From assembly GCA_964539825.1 (NCBI GenBank), contig CAZIKF010000053.1, positions 1 to 26,585 of the forward strand: a DNA stretch of 26,585 bases, in the 5' to 3' direction. The translations under genes and the position numbers were made by a program. Position 1 is the stretch's first letter. Each line of letters begins with the position of its first letter. Source of the DNA: CAZIKF01 sp964539825. Its GTDB lineage: Bacteria; Muiribacteriota; UBA6191. Under the pieces are notes generated by a model. It saw nothing but the letters and a program-made list of their open reading frames with translations. It was not told where the DNA came from and did not search any database. Positions 23,879 through 26,585 of the stretch are shown piece after piece.

Positions 23879-26585
23879 TCAGCTCCTTAAATCCAGCTCA
23901 AGTTTCATCTCATCAGCAAGTTCTTTGAGAATCACCAGAGACTCTTCAAATTCAAAGCGCTTCACCATTTTTAAGACTTTATTCAGCCGCTGGTCTTGCA
24001 GATCATCCTTCATCCTCTCCTCGATAGCCTCAGAGACTTCAAGGGCCCTGGTGTCACTATCCCTTAGAAGACCAGCAAGTTCCTTAAAGTCTGAGTGCAG
24101 GTCCAACAGGTTCGTGTTTGCCAGACTCTCCTGCTCATCCATTTCCGTAGAAGCTCTAATCGAACCCTCTGAGGAAAAATCCGCTTCATAGGTGTAGGAA
24201 ATATCAAGATGTTTTGCCATCGTCACTAAGAGATTCTCAATTTCATAAGGTTTTTGGCATAAATCGTCGCATCCCGCCTTAAAGACTGACTCTTTATCTA
24301 CTTCCTTTGATCCGGTGGTCAAAGCTAGTATCTTGACATTCTCTCCGCCGGAAAGCCTTCTAATTCGGTCAGCGGCTTGAAGTCCGTCCATCACCGGCAT
24401 ATTAAGATCCATCCAGATCAGGTGAGGTTCCCAGAGTTCAAACTCCTCCAGGGCTTCCTTTCCGCTTGAAGCGGTGTGTATTTGAAAACCGACTGGTTCG
24501 AGCTGTTTTCTGAGCAACCGAAGATGATCGAGAGAGTCATCTACGAGGAGAATCCTACATGGACTCTGATCTTCTCTGAGCTCGATGATTTTTGAGGTCC
24601 TACCTGCTGAAGCATCCGAGATGACTGTTTCTCCCAGTTTAACCTTCAGATCAAAGGAAAAAATAGAACCCTTTCCAATTTCACTTTCAACCCTGATAGT
24701 TCCTCCCAACAGCCCTATAAGCCTTTGCGAAATTGCCAATCCCAGGCCAGTCCCTTTTTGCTTCTGTGCCTCACTTCCCGTTTGAACAAAGGGTTTGAAA
24801 ATACCCTCAAGTTGATCCTGGTTGATCCCTACCCCGGTATCCTCAATCTCATAGCTGAGGTGAACATGTTTTTTGTGGAACTCTCCGCTAACCCTCAACG
24901 AAACGGTCCCATTTTCTGTGAATTTAATGGCATTACTGACCAGGTTGATGAGAACCTGGCGAAGTTTTCCACCATCCATCACTACCAGATAGGGAAAGTC
25001 CTGTCCCTGCTCTAAATTTAAACGGGTCCCATTACTAAGTGCCATTTCCCTGTTCATGAAAATGACCTCTTCGTGAAGGGCTGATAAATTGGTGCTCGTG
25101 ACGTTTAAACCGACACTATTTGATTCAATTTTGGAGAAATCCAGTAGATCACTGATCATATTGAGCAGATGCTCCCCGCTGCGATGGATTGTTACCAAAC
25201 TCTCCTGCTGCTTCTGTGACATTTTGGAATCCTGCATTAATAGATCCGAAAACCCGAGTATGGCGTTCAAAGGTGTGCGAAGTTCATGGGAGATGCTCGC
25301 CAAAAAGACGCTTTTGGCCTCATGCGCCGCTTCTACCTCTTCTTTCGCCTTATGTAAAGAAGTAAAGTCGGTGGACAACCCAACAATGCCTATAATACTT
25401 CCATCCAGGTCACGAAGCGGTGTCTTTACCGTCTGGTAGTAATGAAATGTCCCATCTGGATGAGGTACATCCTCCCTCAAGATTATGGCCTTTCCTGAAG
25501 CAATGATCCCCTGGTCTGTTTTCCTCAGCTCTTCAGCCACCTCCCCTGGCAAAAAGTCTCTATCGGTCTTTCCTATGACCTCTTTTCTGCTGACTCCTAC
25601 TGCCTCTTCATAATAGTCATTGATTAAAAGATATGTGCCTGAGCAATCCTTGGCATAGACAACAATGTTGTGAACATTGTTGATAATGGCATCGAGCAGT
25701 TGGTTTTGCTGATGAAGTTTCTGTGCGTTCCGTTTACGTTCCGTGATATCTCGAAATGTTGTCAGCACAACTCTTCTTTGTTTGTAGTCAATCGCTTTAA
25801 GAATGACCTCAACCTCAATTGTGTGCCCTTTTTTTGACAGAAACTGCCAATCAAATACCTGCTCCTGCCCAGCGAGAGCAGCATCTAGCCGTTCTTTTAG
25901 ATAATCAGATGAGTGAACACCTGTAGGCTGGAATTCTGGTGAAAAATCAGATGGGTTGTACCCGATAATCTCCTCACGAGAAGCCTCCCACAAATGACAG
26001 GCGGCCTGGTTACACTCCATGAATTGATCTGAGAAGAGAAGATATGCTTCTGAAGTTGACTCTATAAAGGTCCGAAACTTCTTCTCACTCTGCGTTAGCT
26101 CAAATGTTCTTTCTTTAACCAGCCTCTCTAAATCATCCCTTGACTGCCGCAGAATAGTGCTTGCCCTCTCACTTAAAAAGAGAGTAAAAGTGGTTCCTCC
26201 AAAAGCAAGGATAAGTGAAAGACTCAGAACAATCAGTACAGTGAAACGCATTAGACGGTAGGCACCAAGAGCCTCATCCCAGTCAATTTCCGTTGTCATT
26301 CCAATATCAAAGGTATGATCCCATCTCCACACACCTACGACCAGAACTCCACGGTAGTCCCGGTACCCCTCCATATCCTCTCCTGCATTACCTTCAATTG
26401 CACTTCCAGCCATGCGGGTTAGCGGCTGATCCTTTCTTGGAATACTGGAGCGAAAACCTGTGACCATATTTCCGCCGGGATCTCGAATTTCAATGTTCAA
26501 ACTGCTTTGCTGACCAGGCTTAATCAAATGGATCTTCCTCAAATGATCATTAAATCGACTTTCAGAAAAGAGCCGCCCTGCTCGA
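23879..26585 (-). CDS. Membrane hybrid histidine kinase, partial (5' end beyond window)
   Basis: At least 900 residues of a sensor kinase. The frame is still open at the window edge (it reads GRLFSESRFNDHLRKIHL there), so the true start lies further right; a TTG at 26542 is not convincing. Order: end of an extracytoplasmic, Cache-like sensor domain (GYRDYRGVLVVGVW), a membrane helix (FTVLIVLSLSLILAFGG), a coiled linker, two PAS modules, a HisKA domain with its His codon at 25286-25288 (ASISHELRTPLNAILGFSD), an ATPase domain with EDTGVGI and GTGLGLAIS, a receiver with the Asp codon at 24407-24409 (IWMDLNMPVMDG), and a C-terminal helical domain without a histidine-phosphotransfer motif. It is the first gene in the visible part of a two-gene operon with the cytosolic hybrid kinase. 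Confidence 0.92.
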   Translation of the reverse strand, partial: RAGRLFSESRFNDHLRKIHLIKPGQQSSLNIEIRDPGGNMVTGFRSSIPRKDQPLTRMAGSAIEGNAGEDMEGYRDYRGVLVVGVWRWDHTFDIGMTTEIDWDEALGAYRLMRFTVLIVLSLSLILAFGGTTFTLFLSERASTILRQSRDDLERLVKERTFELTQSEKKFRTFIESTSEAYLLFSDQFMECNQAACHLWEASREEIIGYNPSDFSPEFQPTGVHSSDYLKERLDAALAGQEQVFDWQFLSKKGHTIEVEVILKAIDYKQRRVVLTTFRDITERKRNAQKLHQQNQLLDAIINNVHNIVVYAKDCSGTYLLINDYYEEAVGVSRKEVIGKTDRDFLPGEVAEELRKTDQGIIASGKAIILREDVPHPDGTFHYYQTVKTPLRDLDGSIIGIVGLSTDFTSLHKAKEEVEAAHEAKSVFLASISHELRTPLNAILGFSDLLMQDSKMSQKQQESLVTIHRSGEHLLNMISDLLDFSKIESNSVGLNVTSTNLSALHEEVIFMNREMALSNGTRLNLEQGQDFPYLVVMDGGKLRQVLINLVSNAIKFTENGTVSLRVSGEFHKKHVHLSYEIEDTGVGINQDQLEGIFKPFVQTGSEAQKQKGTGLGLAISQRLIGLLGGTIRVESEIGKGSIFSFDLKVKLGETVISDASAGRTSKIIELREDQSPCRILLVDDSLDHLRLLRKQLEPVGFQIHTASSGKEALEEFELWEPHLIWMDLNMPVMDGLQAADRIRRLSGGENVKILALTTGSKEVDKESVFKAGCDDLCQKPYEIENLLVTMAKHLDISYTYEADFSSEGSIRASTEMDEQESLANTNLLDLHSDFKELAGLLRDSDTRALEVSEAIEERMKDDLQDQRLNKVLKMVKRFEFEESLVILKELADEMKLELDLRS

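Overview
The window looks like a chromosomal segment of a free-living, Gram-negative, heme- and cytochrome c-using heterotroph. The evidence is a periplasmic cytochrome c assembly pair (ResB/CcsA), ferrochelatase, glucose-6-phosphate isomerase, transaldolase, large membrane-bound cyclases and multidomain hybrid histidine kinases. The phylum cannot be fixed from the sequence alone; a spirochaete or a deltaproteobacterium/SAR324-like lineage would fit, but this is only an impression. No rRNA, tRNA or CRISPR array was seen.

Left edge (1-1736): a small accessory islet. A DinJ/YafQ-type toxin-antitoxin pair faces a HigB/HigA-type pair. The HigB toxin gene is broken by a one-base frameshift. Each pair has a palindromic operator candidate. 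Beyond them lies a short unknown gene whose reading frame is interrupted by an exact 14-bp tandem duplication.

Metabolic block (1737-10093): a 4'-phosphopantetheinyl transferase reads left. Divergent from it are hemH and pgi, probably one transcript, followed by tal with its own promoter candidate. A strong promoter candidate then precedes resB and ccsA, the membrane system that delivers heme to apocytochromes c. HemH makes the heme that ResB/CcsA would handle. Pgi and Tal link glycolysis and the pentose phosphate pathway.

Signalling block (10185-15483): two overlapping genes encode large membrane proteins of the same topology, each ending in HAMP plus a class III nucleotide cyclase domain. 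The two catalytic domains have lost complementary sets of active-site residues. The first keeps the purine- and transition-state-binding residues but lacks both metal-binding aspartates; the second keeps both aspartates but lacks the rest. This is the division of labour of the C1 and C2 halves of mammalian adenylyl cyclase, and suggests an obligate heterodimeric receptor cyclase with one active site. It is the most interesting observation in the window.

Right part (15493-26585): a nitrilase-family amidohydrolase, a cluster of small hairpins in an intergenic stretch, a helical-repeat-like protein, a 750-residue exported protein with phosphorylase-like motifs, a 68-residue small protein, an internally deleted remnant of a cobalamin-type ABC transporter binding protein, and two leftward hybrid histidine kinases in one operon. 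The second kinase runs off the window edge.
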